A DNA stretch of 5,413 nt from Candidatus Stahliibacteriota bacterium (lineage in GTDB: Bacteria > Hydrothermota > UBA3073). The translations under genes and the position numbers were made by a program. Positions 5,408-5,413 of the stretch are shown in pieces; positions within the stretch are counted from its first letter, which is position 1, and each line of letters begins with the position of its first letter. The notes under the pieces were generated by a model, which did not search any database, was not told where the DNA came from, and saw nothing but the letters and a program-made list of their open reading frames with translations. Where the stretch lies: assembly GCA_030627085.1 (NCBI GenBank), contig DAOUSS010000117.1, positions 1 through 5,413 on the forward strand, written 5' to 3'.

Positions 5408-5413
5408 ATGAAA
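5408..5413 (+). CDS. Start of an unidentified gene, cut by the window edge
   Basis: Only the codons ATG AAA (Met-Lys) are inside the window. The start is supported by a promoter (5326-5354), a leader of about 45 nt and a GGGGG-rich ribosome-binding site. The product cannot be named. The second-position lysine is common for both cytosolic proteins and signal peptides, so it carries no information. Confidence 0.55.

Larger units (their letters stand above)
5305..5408. repeat. Inverted repeat TTGAGCCCC / GGGGCTCAA flanking the divergent promoter
   Basis: TTGAGCCCC (5305-5313) is the exact reverse complement of GGGGCTCAA (5400-5408). The similarity extends further with small gaps, from about 5299-5319 against 5413-5392. 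The left arm lies just upstream of the -35, and the right arm covers the ribosome-binding site and the first base of the start codon. Possible readings are a pair of operators for a looping regulator, a long-range RNA or DNA fold, or chance. Confidence 0.5.

Overview
The window is a compact housekeeping cluster read on the minus strand from an AT-rich bacterial genome. It is followed upstream by a repeat-filled spacer of about 330 bases and then by the first two codons of a divergent plus-strand gene. Gene order in transcription direction is pheT, a small ZapB-like coiled-coil gene, zapA, 6S RNA (ssrS), rny, ymdB. A zapA–6S RNA–rny–ymdB order combined with AT-rich coding and dispersed short repeats suggests an uncultured or deeply branching didermal lineage (Omnitrophota-, Desulfobacterota- or similar candidate-phylum-like). 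That placement is an inference and is weak; no marker in the window fixes the phylum.

Layout: positions 1-110 hold an imperfect tandem octamer array (unit roughly NNAATNAC) running into decamers of the CATCTGTGTG type. The last codons and the stop of ymdB (100-888) lie inside the decamers. rny (885-2447) overlaps ymdB by ATGA. Positions 2448-2492 are a short leader with a strong Shine-Dalgarno. A 6S RNA lies at 2493-2659, and its 5' arm overlaps the last codons of zapA (2633-2917). zapA overlaps the ZapB-like gene (2892-3101), which starts just after pheT (3118-5076). The spacer 5077-5407 carries a near-consensus pheT promoter, inverted ACAGAT repeats, a REP-like hairpin, a second octamer/decamer array, and a near-consensus promoter for the divergent gene starting at 5408.

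The genes cover aminoacylation of tRNA-Phe (PheT, beta subunit), Z-ring assembly (ZapB-like, ZapA), global control of RNA polymerase (6S RNA) and mRNA turnover or signalling (RNase Y, YmdB). The pheT promoter could drive the whole minus-strand set. The overlaps and the ATGA junction suggest translational coupling in two blocks, pheT–zapB–zapA and rny–ymdB, separated by the 6S RNA.

No mobile element genes, CRISPR array, defence genes or biosynthetic genes are visible. The points of most interest are a PheT that appears to lack the usual EMAP-like tRNA-binding domain, a pheT promoter positioned for a leaderless mRNA, the zapA/6S overlap, and the composite octamer-decamer repeat that occurs twice in the same orientation. 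I do not see convincing evidence of a wholly new multi-gene system.
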